Assembly: GCA_016235165.1 (NCBI GenBank)
Contig: JACRLX010000001.1
Span: forward strand, 1 to 64,000
Reading direction: 5' to 3'
DNA length: 64,000 nucleotides
DNA from: Rhodocyclales bacterium
Lineage (GTDB): Bacteria > Pseudomonadota > Gammaproteobacteria > Burkholderiales > Rhodocyclaceae
Shown: piece by piece, positions 1 to 8,246 of the stretch
How positions within the stretch are numbered: position 1 is the stretch's first letter
Layout: each line of letters starts with the position of its first letter
Made by a program: the position numbers and the translations under genes
The notes under the pieces: model-generated
What the model was told of the DNA's origin: nothing
Seen by the model: only the letters and a program-made list of their open reading frames with translations
Databases searched by the model: none

Positions 1-188
1 CGCACTGGCTTCTCCATAGTCCTTGCCGAGTGCGTCCCCGACATGGTGATCATCGGGGGTTGGGGGTGGTCCGTCCAGAATTCGCCAGATTGATCAAAAT
101 TCGATCAGCTCGCCTTGGCGGCACCCAACTCTATCCGTTACGCATATCTCCCGCCCACTCCTTCACGGGCCTGTGAAATATCCGGGTT
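1..188. other. Intergenic DNA, no gene seen
   Basis: I find no convincing coding region, RNA gene or regulatory site here. Together with the element at 189-334 it makes a gene-free stretch of about 330 bases at the left edge. The edge may cut a neighbouring feature. Confidence 0.5.
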
Positions 189-334
189 AGAGCTTGTGAA
201 GAAATCGTCGCGAGCGGGCCGCAGCGGGGTGCGGCCGGAGCGCAGCTACCGGAATGTACGTCGTTGTACATGAGGATAGCGAGCACCGCCCAAGCCCCGA
301 TCCGGCACGCGCAGTAGATTTCTTCACAAGCTCT
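189..334. mobile_element. 146-bp inverted-repeat element (MITE-like)
   Basis: The segment is bounded by perfect 18-bp terminal inverted repeats at 189-206 (AGAGCTTGTGAAGAAATC) and 317-334. Inside are further hairpins: ATGTAC/GTACAT around 253-271 and GCCGCA/TGCGGC around 220-237. It has no plausible gene of its own. The right end touches the stop codon (334-336) of the small minus-strand gene, so the element sits exactly at that gene's 3' end. Small size, perfect ends and no transposase fit a non-autonomous MITE or a REP-type repeat. No target-site duplication is obvious. Confidence 0.6.
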
Positions 335-603
335 CAGACCAGGCGCAACTCGTCCGCGCTGCACTTGGTAACGCCGAGCGCGGTGCGCACCACCAGCGGG
401 TAGGCGTTGCCGATGAAGTTGCCGAAGCTGGCGATGTTGTAGCCGACCACGATGCCTGGCACCGTGCCGACCAGCACCTCGCGGCCGACGACGAATCCGC
501 GCAGCATGGCCGCATGTATGGCGGCGGCACATGTCTTGCCCGCGGGAGGCTGCCCCGGCTGGAATTTTCCGGGGCGTGATCCAGTGCGTTCCCTGGCGGC
601 CAT
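334..603 (-). CDS. Small hypothetical protein
   Basis: About 89 residues, not recognised. The N-terminal third is hydrophilic (PGKFQPGQPPAGKTCAAA). The rest is glycine- and valine-rich and mildly hydrophobic (VLVGTVPGIVVGYNIASFGN, then ALGVTKCSADELRLV), but no confident membrane segment or catalytic motif is visible. Two in-frame ATGs lie two codons apart (607-609 and 601-603). The second is better placed behind GGGAG, so I start there; using the first adds two residues. The stop codon overlaps the end of the inverted-repeat element. It lies downstream of tsaC on the same strand with an 84-bp gap. Confidence 0.5.
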   Translation of the reverse strand: MAARERTGSRPGKFQPGQPPAGKTCAAAIHAAMLRGFVVGREVLVGTVPGIVVGYNIASFGNFIGNAYPLVVRTALGVTKCSADELRLV

Positions 604-693
604 GTTCATCTCCCGTCGCGGAAAGTCCGCTTTCGATAGATTATCGGCAGCCGGAGAAAAACTTTAGGCCTGAATGACGGGAAGCTTTTGCCC

Positions 694-1653
694 CTATTTC
701 GCCTCGGCGGCGGCGCGCTGCAAACGATCATTGACCGCCCGCCAGGCCTCGTCAACAGGTGGCGCGGCCACCAGGATCAGATCGCAGCCCAGCGTATCGA
801 ACTCGCGCAAGCGGGCGTACAGATCGTGGGCGTAGGCGGCAGGATCGCGACTGGCCTGGCGCCAGATCAGCTTCGAGTCCCCTGTTTCAGGTCGCAGGGA
901 AGCAAACACTGCGACCCGCTGGTCATGGCCGAGCGCCGCAGCGAGCGCCTGGGCCATGGCGGATTCGGCCACCAGCCGCATGGGCGTGGTCGGCGCGTAA
1001 TGCGATTCGAGGCTGCCGGAAACGCGGGGGGCCGCGCCCTCGGCACCGGAAGTCGGTGCGGTACCGAGAACCTCGGCGAGCGCCACCGCATCGAGCATGC
1101 CCGGACGCAGGATGCGCGGCGCTCCGGAAGACAGGTCGAGGATGGTGGATTCAATGCCGACCTGGCAGGGGCCGCCATCGAGGACCATGCCCACGGCCGC
1201 GCCCAGCTCATCGCGCACGTGGGCGGCGGTGGTCGGGCTGACATGGCCGAAGCGGTTGGCCGAAGGCGCCGCCACGCCGCCGTCGAATTCGCGCAGCAGT
1301 TGCAGCGCCAGCGGATGCCGCGGCACGCGCAGTCCGACCGTCTCCTGACCGCCGGTGATGGCATCGATCACCGATGGATGCCGCTTGAGTATCAGCGTCA
1401 GCGGTCCGGGCCAAAACGCGGCGGCCAGTTTCCGGGCTGCTTGCGGAATATCGATTGCCCAGCGATCGAGATGGCCGGCATCCGGCAGGTGCACGATCAG
1501 GGGATGGTCGGCCGGCCGGCCCTTGGCGGCGAAGACCCTGGCCACCGCGGCGGCATTGCCCGCATCGGCGCCAAGTCCGTAAACCGTCTCTGTCGGAAAG
1601 GCGACCAGATCTCCCGCGCGCAGCATGGCCGCGGCGCGGGAAACATCACTCAT
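694..1653 (-). CDS. tsaC: L-threonylcarbamoyladenylate synthase (Sua5/YwlC type)
   Basis: Makes threonylcarbamoyl-AMP from threonine, bicarbonate and ATP in the cytoplasm, the first step of the t6A37 modification of ANN-decoding tRNAs. The 319-residue protein has the YrdC/Sua5 core: AFPTETVYGLGAD at 18-30, KGRP at 44-47 and SANRFGHVSPTT at 131-142. A C-terminal Sua5 domain follows from about residue 215 after the linker SHYAPTTPMRL. That extra domain separates it from the short TsaC (about 190 aa) of E. coli. Its start overlaps the purK stop by 8 bp, so the two are probably co-transcribed. Confidence 0.9.
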   Translation of the reverse strand: MSDVSRAAAMLRAGDLVAFPTETVYGLGADAGNAAAVARVFAAKGRPADHPLIVHLPDAGHLDRWAIDIPQAARKLAAAFWPGPLTLILKRHPSVIDAITGGQETVGLRVPRHPLALQLLREFDGGVAAPSANRFGHVSPTTAAHVRDELGAAVGMVLDGGPCQVGIESTILDLSSGAPRILRPGMLDAVALAEVLGTAPTSGAEGAAPRVSGSLESHYAPTTPMRLVAESAMAQALAAALGHDQRVAVFASLRPETGDSKLIWRQASRDPAAYAHDLYARLREFDTLGCDLILVAAPPVDEAWRAVNDRLQRAAAEAK

Positions 1654-2794
1654 CGCGAATGCCGATCAGTCGCCGTGCCGCCAGCGCCGACTCTTGAACC
1701 CGGCGCGCATCCTCGCCGATGACCGTGAAATGCCCCATCTTGCGACCCGGTCGCGCGTGGTGCTTGCCATAGAGATGCAGCTTGAGCTCGGGCACCGCCA
1801 GCAACCGCGCCCAGTCGGGCTCGTGGCTGTGCTGCGCATCCTTCTGGAACCAGAGGTCGCCAAGCAGGTTCACCATCACCGCCGCGGAGCGGGCGCGGGC
1901 ATCCCCGAGCGGCAGGCCGGTGATCGCGCGTACCTGCTGCTCGAACTGGTTGGTAACGCAGGCATCGATGGTGTAATGCCCCGAGTTGTGCGGCCTGGGC
2001 GCCATTTCATTGACCAGCAACTGGCCGCGCACGACGAAAAACTCGACCGCCAGCGTGCCGACGTAATCCATCTTCCGCGCAATACCCTCGGCAATCTCCT
2101 CGGCATTGCCGGCAAGGCAGCCGGAGCAGCGCGCCGGCACGATGGAGACATCGAGGATGCCATGGCGATGGCTGTTCTCCACGGTCGGAAAACATTTCAC
2201 CCGCCCCGCCGCATCCCGCGCCAGGACGACGGAAACCTCGTAGTCCAACGGCATCAACTGCTCCAGCACGCAAGGCTCGTTCTTCAACTGGCGGAAAGCG
2301 GCGCGCGCGGCAGCGCGATCGGCGACGCGCACCTGGCCCTTGCCGTCATAGCCAAAGCGCGCCACCTTGAGGATGCCGGGGAACAGCCCGGCGCTCGCCG
2401 CGTCGAGATCGGCATCGCCGCGGATGTCGGCAAAAGCCGCGTGGGGGAAGCCATGCCGGCGCAGGAAGCCTTTTTCGGCGCTGCGATTCTGGCTGATGCG
2501 CACCGCCTCCGCACCCGGCCGCACCGGCACGAACTTGGAAAGATAGGCCAGGCTGTCGGCCGGCACGTTTTCGAATTCGGTGGTCACCGCCGCGCAGGAT
2601 TCGGCTATCGCATCGAGCGCATCGGCATCGTCATAGGCCGCCGCCAGATGGCGGTCGGCGATGCGTCCGGCAGGGCTTTGCGGATCAGGATCGAGCACCA
2701 CCACGCGGTAGCCCAGCTCGTGCGCGGCAATGACGAAGAAACGGCCCAACTGGCCGCCGCCCAGCATGCCCAGCGTGGCGGGAGGCAAAATCAT
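1646..2794 (-). CDS. purK: 5-(carboxyamino)imidazole ribonucleotide synthase PurK
   Basis: ATP-grasp enzyme that carboxylates AIR to N5-CAIR in purine synthesis. 382 residues, normal for the family. GMLGGGQLGR lies at residues 9-18, TTEFENVP follows in the N-terminal half, and the ATP-grasp core contains VARFGYDGKGQ, VEFFVV and NEMAPRPHNSGHYT. I start at the ATG at 2792-2794, which matches the conserved N-terminus and lies 4 bp after the purD stop; an upstream in-frame extension to 2938 would run into purD. A copy of the dispersed 22-bp repeat (1671-1692) encodes part of the last 15 residues. Confidence 0.93.
   Translation of the reverse strand: MILPPATLGMLGGGQLGRFFVIAAHELGYRVVVLDPDPQSPAGRIADRHLAAAYDDADALDAIAESCAAVTTEFENVPADSLAYLSKFVPVRPGAEAVRISQNRSAEKGFLRRHGFPHAAFADIRGDADLDAASAGLFPGILKVARFGYDGKGQVRVADRAAARAAFRQLKNEPCVLEQLMPLDYEVSVVLARDAAGRVKCFPTVENSHRHGILDVSIVPARCSGCLAGNAEEIAEGIARKMDYVGTLAVEFFVVRGQLLVNEMAPRPHNSGHYTIDACVTNQFEQQVRAITGLPLGDARARSAAVMVNLLGDLWFQKDAQHSHEPDWARLLAVPELKLHLYGKHHARPGRKMGHFTVIGEDARRVQESALAARRLIGIRDE
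1671..1692 (-). repeat. Dispersed 22-bp repeat, copy a
   Basis: On the minus strand it reads AGTCGGCGCTGGCGGCACGGCG, 20 of 22 matches to the consensus. It lies inside the purK C-terminus (about residues 368-375) and is read as ESALAARR, a different frame from the copies in ksgA and the ubiH-like gene. Confidence 0.6.
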
Positions 2795-2798
2795 TGCG

Positions 2799-4079
2799 TC
2801 AGCGCTTGATCGCCCGGAAGCCGATGTCGCGCCGGCACTGCATGCCGTCGAAACTGATCTGGTCGAGGACTTCGTAGGCGCGCTTCTGCGCAGCCTTGAC
2901 GTTGTCGCCCAGCGCCGTGACGCAGAGCACGCGGCCACCGGCGGTGACTACTTCGCCGGCCTTCTCTGCGGTGCCGGCATGGAACACGTGGCTGTCCTCG
3001 GTGCGCGCGGGCAGGCCGTGGATCACGTCGCCCTTGCGCGGCGTGTCGGGGTAGTTGGCGGCCGCCATCACCACCCCCAGGGCAACGCGTCGATCCCATT
3101 CGGCCTCGACCTGATCGAGGCGGCCGTCGATGCCGGCATCGATCAGCTCGACGAAATTCGACTTCAGCCGCATCATGATCGGCTGCGTTTCCGGGTCGCC
3201 GAAACGGCAGTTGAACTCCAGCACGCGCAGGCTGCCGTCGGGCTTGATCATCAGGCCGGCGTAAAGGAATCCGGTGTAGACGATGCCGTCGGCGGCCATG
3301 CCGTTGATGGTCGGCATGATCACCTCGCGCATGACGCGGGCGTGGATCTCCGGCGTCACCACCGGCGCCGGCGAATAGGCGCCCATGCCGCCGGTATTGG
3401 GGCCCTGGTCGCCGTCCCTGAGCCGCTTGTGGTCCTGGCTGGTGGCCATCGCCAGGGCGTGGCGGCCATCGGCCATGACGATGAAGCTGGCCTCCTCGCC
3501 ATCGAGGAACTCCTCGATCACCACCCGCGCGCCGGCCTCAGTGTGGTGCACGGCGAGCTTGTTGTCGGCAAGCATCATGTCGACCGCGGCATGCGCCTCG
3601 GCCAGATCCATCGCCACCACCACGCCCTTGCCAGCGGCCAGGCCGTCGGCCTTGATCACGATCGGCGCGCCTTCGGCATCGAGGTAGGTGTGCGCCGCCG
3701 CGACGTCGGAGAAGGTCTGGAACTTCGCCGTCGGGATCTTGTGCCGGGTCATGAAGCGCTTGGCGAAATCCTTCGAGCTTTCGAGCTGGGCCGCCGCCTT
3801 GGTCGGGCCAAAGATGCGCAGGCCGCGGGCGCGAAAGACATCGACGATGCCGGCGGCGAGCGGCGCTTCGGGCCCCACCACGGTGGCATGAACCTTTTCC
3901 CTCGCCGCCCAGTCGGCCAGCGCCTCGATGTCGCTCAACGCCAGGTTTTCCAGCTCGTGCTCGCGCGCCGTGCCGGCATTCCCCGGCGCGACATAAACCT
4001 TTTGCAGTCCGGGCGACTGCGCCAGCCTCCACGCCAGCGCGTGCTCGCGCCCGCCCGATCCGACGACGAGTATTTTCAT
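2799..4079 (-). CDS. purD: Phosphoribosylamine-glycine ligase PurD
   Basis: Joins glycine to phosphoribosylamine with ATP to give GAR, the second step of de novo purine synthesis. 426 residues, the usual length. It opens [19 protein letters not shown] (N domain) and has [12 protein letters not shown], the ATP-grasp segment [17 protein letters not shown], and [15 protein letters not shown] followed by [21 protein letters not shown] carries metal ligands. Only 4 bp separate it from both purH upstream and purK downstream, so purH-purD-purK form one unit. Confidence 0.96.
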   Translation of the reverse strand: MKILVVGSGGREHALAWRLAQSPGLQKVYVAPGNAGTAREHELENLALSDIEALADWAAREKVHATVVGPEAPLAAGIVDVFRARGLRIFGPTKAAAQLESSKDFAKRFMTRHKIPTAKFQTFSDVAAAHTYLDAEGAPIVIKADGLAAGKGVVVAMDLAEAHAAVDMMLADNKLAVHHTEAGARVVIEEFLDGEEASFIVMADGRHALAMATSQDHKRLRDGDQGPNTGGMGAYSPAPVVTPEIHARVMREVIMPTINGMAADGIVYTGFLYAGLMIKPDGSLRVLEFNCRFGDPETQPIMMRLKSNFVELIDAGIDGRLDQVEAEWDRRVALGVVMAAANYPDTPRKGDVIHGLPARTEDSHVFHAGTAEKAGEVVTAGGRVLCVTALGDNVKAAQKRAYEVLDQISFDGMQCRRDIGFRAIKR

Positions 4080-4083
4080 GGCA

Positions 4084-5691
4084 TCAGTGGCGGAAATGGC
4101 GGAAGCCGGTGAATACCATGGCCAGGTTCTGTTCGTCAGCGGCGGCGATCACTTCCGCGTCGCGCACCGAGCCACCGGGCTGGATCACCGCCGTGGCACC
4201 GGCCTTGGCCAGCACGTCGAGGCCATCGCGGAAGGGGAAGAAGGCATCCGAAGCCACCACCGAACCGGCGACGGTGAGGCCGTTGTTTTCGGCCTTGATC
4301 GCGGCAATGCGCGCCGAGTCGACGCGGCTCATCTGGCCTGCGCCGACGCCCACCGTCATGGCGTCCTTGCAATACACGATGGCGTTGCTCTTGACGTACT
4401 TGGCGACGCGCCAGGCGAACAGCAGGTCCGCCATCTCCTGCGCGCTCGGCGCGCGCTTGGTCACCACCTTGATATCGGCCTGGGTGATGCGCGCGTCGTC
4501 GGCGCTTTGCAGCAGCAGGCCACCGCCGACCCGCTTGTAATCGAAGACGGCGCCGGCAAGCTTGCCCGCATTTGCCAGCATGGGCACCACCAGTACGCGC
4601 AGGTTCTGCTTGGCGGCGAACACGGCGCGCGCCTCGGCGGTGATTTCGGGGGCGATGATCACTTCCGCGAACTGCCCGGCCACGGCTTCCGCCGTCGCCT
4701 TGTCGATGGCGACGTTGAAGGCGATGATGCCGCCGAAGGCCGAGGTCGGATCAGTCTTGAAGGCCTTGCGATAGGTCTCCAGGGCATTCGCGCCGACCGC
4801 CACGCCGCAAGGATTGGCATGCTTGACGATGACGCAGGCGGCCGGCGCGATAGCGGCGTCGAAGGCCTTGACGCATTCCCAGGCCGCATCGGCATCGGCG
4901 ATGTTGTTGTAGGACAGTTCCTTGCCCTGGATCTGCTGGTAGCTGGCGATGCTGCCCGGCACCGCGAGGTTGCCCGCCATGGTCTCGCGATAGAAGGCAG
5001 CCTGCTGGTGCGGGTTCTCGCCGTAGCGCAGGGTCTCCACCTTGTCGAAGGCGAGTTGCAGCCTGTCGGGGAAGACGCCGGGCTTGTTCTCGGCGTCAAG
5101 CGCAGTCAGCCAGTTGGCGATTGCCGCGTCGTAGCGCGCCGTGTGCGTGAAGGCCTTCTTGGCCAAGGCAAAGCGCGTCTTGTATGACAGGCCGGCGCCG
5201 GCCTTCAGTTCCTCCAGCACCGGCGCGTAGTCCTCCGGGTCGGTGATAACGCCGACGCCGCCCTGCTCGTTGCCGTGATTCTTGGCCGCTGCCCGCACCA
5301 TGGTGGGGCCGCCGATGTCGATGTTCTCGATGGCGTCGTCCAGCGTGCAGCCGGGCTTGGCCACCGTCTCGCGGAAGGGGTAGAGATTCACCACCACCAG
5401 GTCGATCGCCGGAATGCCGTGCTGCGCCATCACCGCCTGGTGCTCGGGCAGGTCGCGGCGACCGAGGATGCCGCCATGCACCTTGGGATGCAGGGTCTTG
5501 ACGCGACCGTCGAGCATCTCGGGAAAACCCGTGTAGTCGGAAACATCGGTGACGTCGAGCCCGGCGTCGCGCAGCAGCTTGGCGGTGCCGCCAGTGGACA
5601 GGAGCTTGACCCCGAGCTGGGCCAGGCCGCGGGCGAAATCGACCGCGCCGCGCTTGTCGGAAACGCTGAGCAGCGCTTGTGTGACTTTCAT
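4084..5691 (-). CDS. purH: Bifunctional AICAR transformylase/IMP cyclohydrolase PurH
   Basis: Catalyses the last two steps of IMP synthesis. 535 residues. The N-terminal MGS-like cyclohydrolase domain opens with [18 protein letters not shown], followed by [11 protein letters not shown] and HGGILGRRD. The transformylase half carries the conserved [22 protein letters not shown] and the C-terminal [12 protein letters not shown] and [11 protein letters not shown]. It follows dusB and fis (16-bp gap to fis) and precedes purD. Confidence 0.96.
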   Translation of the reverse strand: MKVTQALLSVSDKRGAVDFARGLAQLGVKLLSTGGTAKLLRDAGLDVTDVSDYTGFPEMLDGRVKTLHPKVHGGILGRRDLPEHQAVMAQHGIPAIDLVVVNLYPFRETVAKPGCTLDDAIENIDIGGPTMVRAAAKNHGNEQGGVGVITDPEDYAPVLEELKAGAGLSYKTRFALAKKAFTHTARYDAAIANWLTALDAENKPGVFPDRLQLAFDKVETLRYGENPHQQAAFYRETMAGNLAVPGSIASYQQIQGKELSYNNIADADAAWECVKAFDAAIAPAACVIVKHANPCGVAVGANALETYRKAFKTDPTSAFGGIIAFNVAIDKATAEAVAGQFAEVIIAPEITAEARAVFAAKQNLRVLVVPMLANAGKLAGAVFDYKRVGGGLLLQSADDARITQADIKVVTKRAPSAQEMADLLFAWRVAKYVKSNAIVYCKDAMTVGVGAGQMSRVDSARIAAIKAENNGLTVAGSVVASDAFFPFRDGLDVLAKAGATAVIQPGGSVRDAEVIAAADEQNLAMVFTGFRHFRH

Positions 5692-5707
5692 GGGAACCTC
5701 GCAGGGA

Positions 5708-5938
5708 TTAAAGCAGTTTGTGTTCGACCAGCATGCGGCGCAGTGTGCCGCGGCTGATGCCCAGCATCTCGGCGGCGACGGTTTGGTTGCCGTCGGCCTG
5801 CTTCATTACGACCTCCAGCATCGGGCGCTCGACGGACTTCAGCAACATGTCATAGATGGCGTGCGGCGCCTGGCCGTCGAGGTCGCGGAAATAGCGATTC
5901 AGGCTGCGCCGCACGCAGTCGTGGATTTCGCTGCTCAT
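5708..5938 (-). CDS. fis: Fis family DNA-binding protein
   Basis: A 76-residue Fis-type nucleoid protein and regulator. The C-terminal helix-turn-helix spans about residues 50-72 ([20 protein letters not shown]), the recognisable Fis/NtrC-type HTH. The N-terminal part is shorter than the 98-residue E. coli Fis, as is usual in betaproteobacteria. Its ATG overlaps the dusB stop (ATGA, 5935-5938), the classic dusB-fis coupling. Confidence 0.93.
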   Translation of the reverse strand: MSSEIHDCVRRSLNRYFRDLDGQAPHAIYDMLLKSVERPMLEVVMKQADGNQTVAAEMLGISRGTLRRMLVEHKLL

Positions 5939-6957
5939 GCGGCCTTCATCGCCTGGGCGTCGTCGAGATAGCGCAGGCGCTCGTTGGCCGCGCCGTGACC
6001 GAGGAAGAACTCGTCGGCGGCGGCCAGTTGTTCCTCCACCGTTTGCAGCTGGTTCATGGCGTGGCGGAAATTCGCCGAACCGACCAGGCCCTTGGTGTAC
6101 CAGCTGATGTGCTTGCGCGCGACGCGCACGCCGGTCTCCTCGCCATAGAAGGCGTAGAGCTCGTTCAGGTGGCCGCGCAGGATGTCATGGATTTCCTTGA
6201 CGCCGGGCGGCGCCATTTCCTCGCCGGTGGCGAGAAAATGCTCGATCTCGCGGAACAGCCAGGGTCGCCCCTGGGCGGCACGACCGATCATGACGCCGTC
6301 GGCGCCGGTGTATTCGAGCACCTGGCGCGCCTTGCGCGGGCTGCCGATGTCGCCGTTGGCGATCACCGGAATCGCGACCCGCGACTTGACCAGCGCGATG
6401 GTGTCGTATTCGGCGTTGCCCTGATACTGGTCGGCGCGGGTGCGGCCGTGGATGGCGATGGCACGCACGCCGGATTCCTGGGCGATGCGCGCGATGGTCG
6501 GCGCGTTGCGGTTTTCGCGATTCCAGCCGGTGCGGAACTTGAGCGTGACCGGCACCTCGGGCACGGCGGCCACCACGGCTTCGAGTATCTTCGCCACCAG
6601 CGGCTCGTTCTGCATCAGGGCCGAGCCCGCCATGACATTGCATACCTTCTTCGCCGGGCAGCCCATGTTGATGTCGATGATCTGGGCGCCATGGTCGGCG
6701 TTGTAACGCGCCGCCTGGGCCATCATGGCCGGATCGGCGCCGGCGATCTGCACCGAAACCGGATCGGCCTCGCCCTCGTGGTTGGCGCGGCGGCGCGTCT
6801 TGGCGCTGCCGTAAAGCAGGGAATTCGAAGTCACCATCTCCGACACCGCAAGGCCGGCGCCAAGCTTTTTGCATAGCTGGCGGAAGGGGCGATCCGTCAC
6901 CCCGGCCATGGGCGCGACAAACAGCATGTTGCGCAACTGAAAGCCGAGGAATTCCAT
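5935..6957 (-). CDS. dusB: tRNA-dihydrouridine synthase DusB
   Basis: FMN enzyme that reduces uridine to dihydrouridine in the tRNA D-loop. 340 residues. The TIM barrel opens MLFVAPMAGVTDRPFRQLCK. The family signature with the catalytic cysteine is GCPAKKVC at 99-106, and GRAAQGRPWLF near the phosphate site is typical. It heads the dusB-fis-purH-purD-purK-tsaC run. The 95 bases upstream, towards the ubiH-like gene, should hold the promoter, but I see no clear -35/-10 pair. Confidence 0.95.
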   Translation of the reverse strand: MEFLGFQLRNMLFVAPMAGVTDRPFRQLCKKLGAGLAVSEMVTSNSLLYGSAKTRRRANHEGEADPVSVQIAGADPAMMAQAARYNADHGAQIIDINMGCPAKKVCNVMAGSALMQNEPLVAKILEAVVAAVPEVPVTLKFRTGWNRENRNAPTIARIAQESGVRAIAIHGRTRADQYQGNAEYDTIALVKSRVAIPVIANGDIGSPRKARQVLEYTGADGVMIGRAAQGRPWLFREIEHFLATGEEMAPPGVKEIHDILRGHLNELYAFYGEETGVRVARKHISWYTKGLVGSANFRHAMNQLQTVEEQLAAADEFFLGHGAANERLRYLDDAQAMKAA

Positions 6958-7052
6958 GTCGGGAGGGAAAGGGAGCGTTTCGCGGAGGGCGCGATTTTAG
7001 CGCAAAGCGTCCGCCCGGATATCGACGCTATTTATGGCAACCGGCCGCCGGA

Positions 7053-8246
7053 TCAGGGCCAGGCGCGGGCGCCGAAGATCATTCGCCGGGCAACAAAACC
7101 GCGCAGCGGCGGCAAGATATCCATGGCCAGCAGGCCGGCGCCGCGCAGCGTCCGCAGCGGCCCGAACTCGTTGCCGAAGCCGTGGATCAGCAGGTCGGTA
7201 AAACCGATGGCACCGCTTCGGTCCGCCACCCGCCCGCGGGCATAGGCGGCAAGCAGTTCCGGCGCACCGGGATCATCAGCGCCACACAAGCTCGTGGCAA
7301 GCTCCCAGATGTCGCGCAGGGCCAGGTTGAAACCCTGGCCCGCAACCGGATGCAGGGTCTGCGCGGCGTTGCCCAGCCAGACCTGGCGCGCTCCGACCGG
7401 GTGCGGACGATAGCGCAGGCCAAGCGGGTAGGCCACGCGTGCTGTCGCGGTCAGGAAGCGATGACGCGTGCCGAAGCGGCGTTGCAACAGGGCGAGGAAT
7501 TCCTCGTCATCGAGCGCGCGTACCCATTCCAGAATCTCGTCCTTGCAGGTCAGCACCACCGAATAGCGATCGCCCAGCGGCAACAGCGCCAGCGGGCCTT
7601 CGTCGGTGAATCGTTCCCAGGCCACATTGTGGTGCGGCTCGGCGGTTTCGACATTGCACAGTACCGCATGCTGCCCGTAGTCACGCCGCCTGGCAGCCTC
7701 GGCATCCACCATGCCCTCGGCGTAAGCGGTCAGGGCGAAATTCGCCGTGTCGCCAGCGCCGACTTTGGTCCGCTCCCGGTAGGGAATTCCGGCCCGCGAC
7801 AAGGCCTTGTCCAATGCGGCAACCACCTCGCTCGCCGCCACCACCCAACCCAGGGCCGCCACACCCTGTTCCTCGGCGCGGATCAGGGTGCGGCCAAATC
7901 CGCTGCGCTGGGAAACATGGATGCTGCGGATGGCGGTCGCCGCCTTGGCCGGCCAGGCACCGAGCCAGCCCAGAATCTGGCGCGCGCCCTCGGACAAGGC
8001 AAGCACGCGGGCATCCTTGCGCACCGCGTCGCGCTCGCGCGCTTCGAAAATTTCCGCCTCCAGCCCATGCAGCCGCAAGGCCAGCGCGAGCGCCATGCCG
8101 GTCGGCCCACCGCCGACAATGGCAACGGGGCTACGCCCGCTGCCATTGCCAATAAATTGAGAGCCATCCCCCCGCCCCCCTTCCCGAGGAAGGGGGTGAC
8201 TGGCTTGGCTCGCTGCGCTCGCGAAAGGTTTAGCCGCCGCGGGCAT
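7053..8246 (-). CDS. UbiH/COQ6 family FAD-dependent monooxygenase
   Basis: Probable aromatic hydroxylase of ubiquinone synthesis. The Rossmann motif VAIVGGGPTGMALALAL begins near residue 41, and the second FAD motif is WLGNAAQTLHPVAGQGFN, close to the UbiH-family GDAAH...P..GQG..N form. The middle has RDYGQHAVLCNV, as in bacterial UbiH. 397 residues. The only usable start is the ATG at 8244-8246, inside the end of pepP, giving about 40 extra residues before the FAD motif. These include PLPREGGRG, encoded by a REP-like hairpin. A dispersed-repeat copy encodes KVGAGDTA at about residues 160-168. Which hydroxylation step it performs cannot be told from sequence alone. Confidence 0.82.
   Translation of the reverse strand: MPAAAKPFASAASQASHPLPREGGRGDGSQFIGNGSGRSPVAIVGGGPTGMALALALRLHGLEAEIFEARERDAVRKDARVLALSEGARQILGWLGAWPAKAATAIRSIHVSQRSGFGRTLIRAEEQGVAALGWVVAASEVVAALDKALSRAGIPYRERTKVGAGDTANFALTAYAEGMVDAEAARRRDYGQHAVLCNVETAEPHHNVAWERFTDEGPLALLPLGDRYSVVLTCKDEILEWVRALDDEEFLALLQRRFGTRHRFLTATARVAYPLGLRYRPHPVGARQVWLGNAAQTLHPVAGQGFNLALRDIWELATSLCGADDPGAPELLAAYARGRVADRSGAIGFTDLLIHGFGNEFGPLRTLRGAGLLAMDILPPLRGFVARRMIFGARAWP
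7743..7764 (-). repeat. Dispersed 22-bp repeat, copy b
   Basis: On the minus strand AGTCGGCGCTGGCGACACGGCG, 21 of 22 matches to the consensus and preceded by ACCAA as in copy g. It lies inside the ubiH-like gene and is read as KVGAGDTA. Confidence 0.7.
8161..8227. repeat. REP-like hairpin at the ubiH N-terminus
   Basis: A perfect 9-bp stem with a 3-base loop lies at 8176-8196 (CCCCCTTCC / GGAAGGGGG). It is flanked by GAGCCA (8161-8166) and TGGCTC (8205-8210), which are also complementary. It falls within the first 30 codons of the ubiH-like gene and encodes SHPLPREGGRGDG, a peptide typical of translated REP-type palindromes. Confidence 0.5.

Noticed and set aside
1047-1068. A sequence in tsaC resembling the dispersed repeat (GAAGTCGGTGCGGTACCG)
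   Set aside because: Only the first part matches; too many mismatches to count as a copy.
688-5187. Long plus-strand frames opposite tsaC, purK, purD and purH
   Set aside because: Compositional shadows of the real minus-strand genes, with no recognisable domains or ribosome sites.
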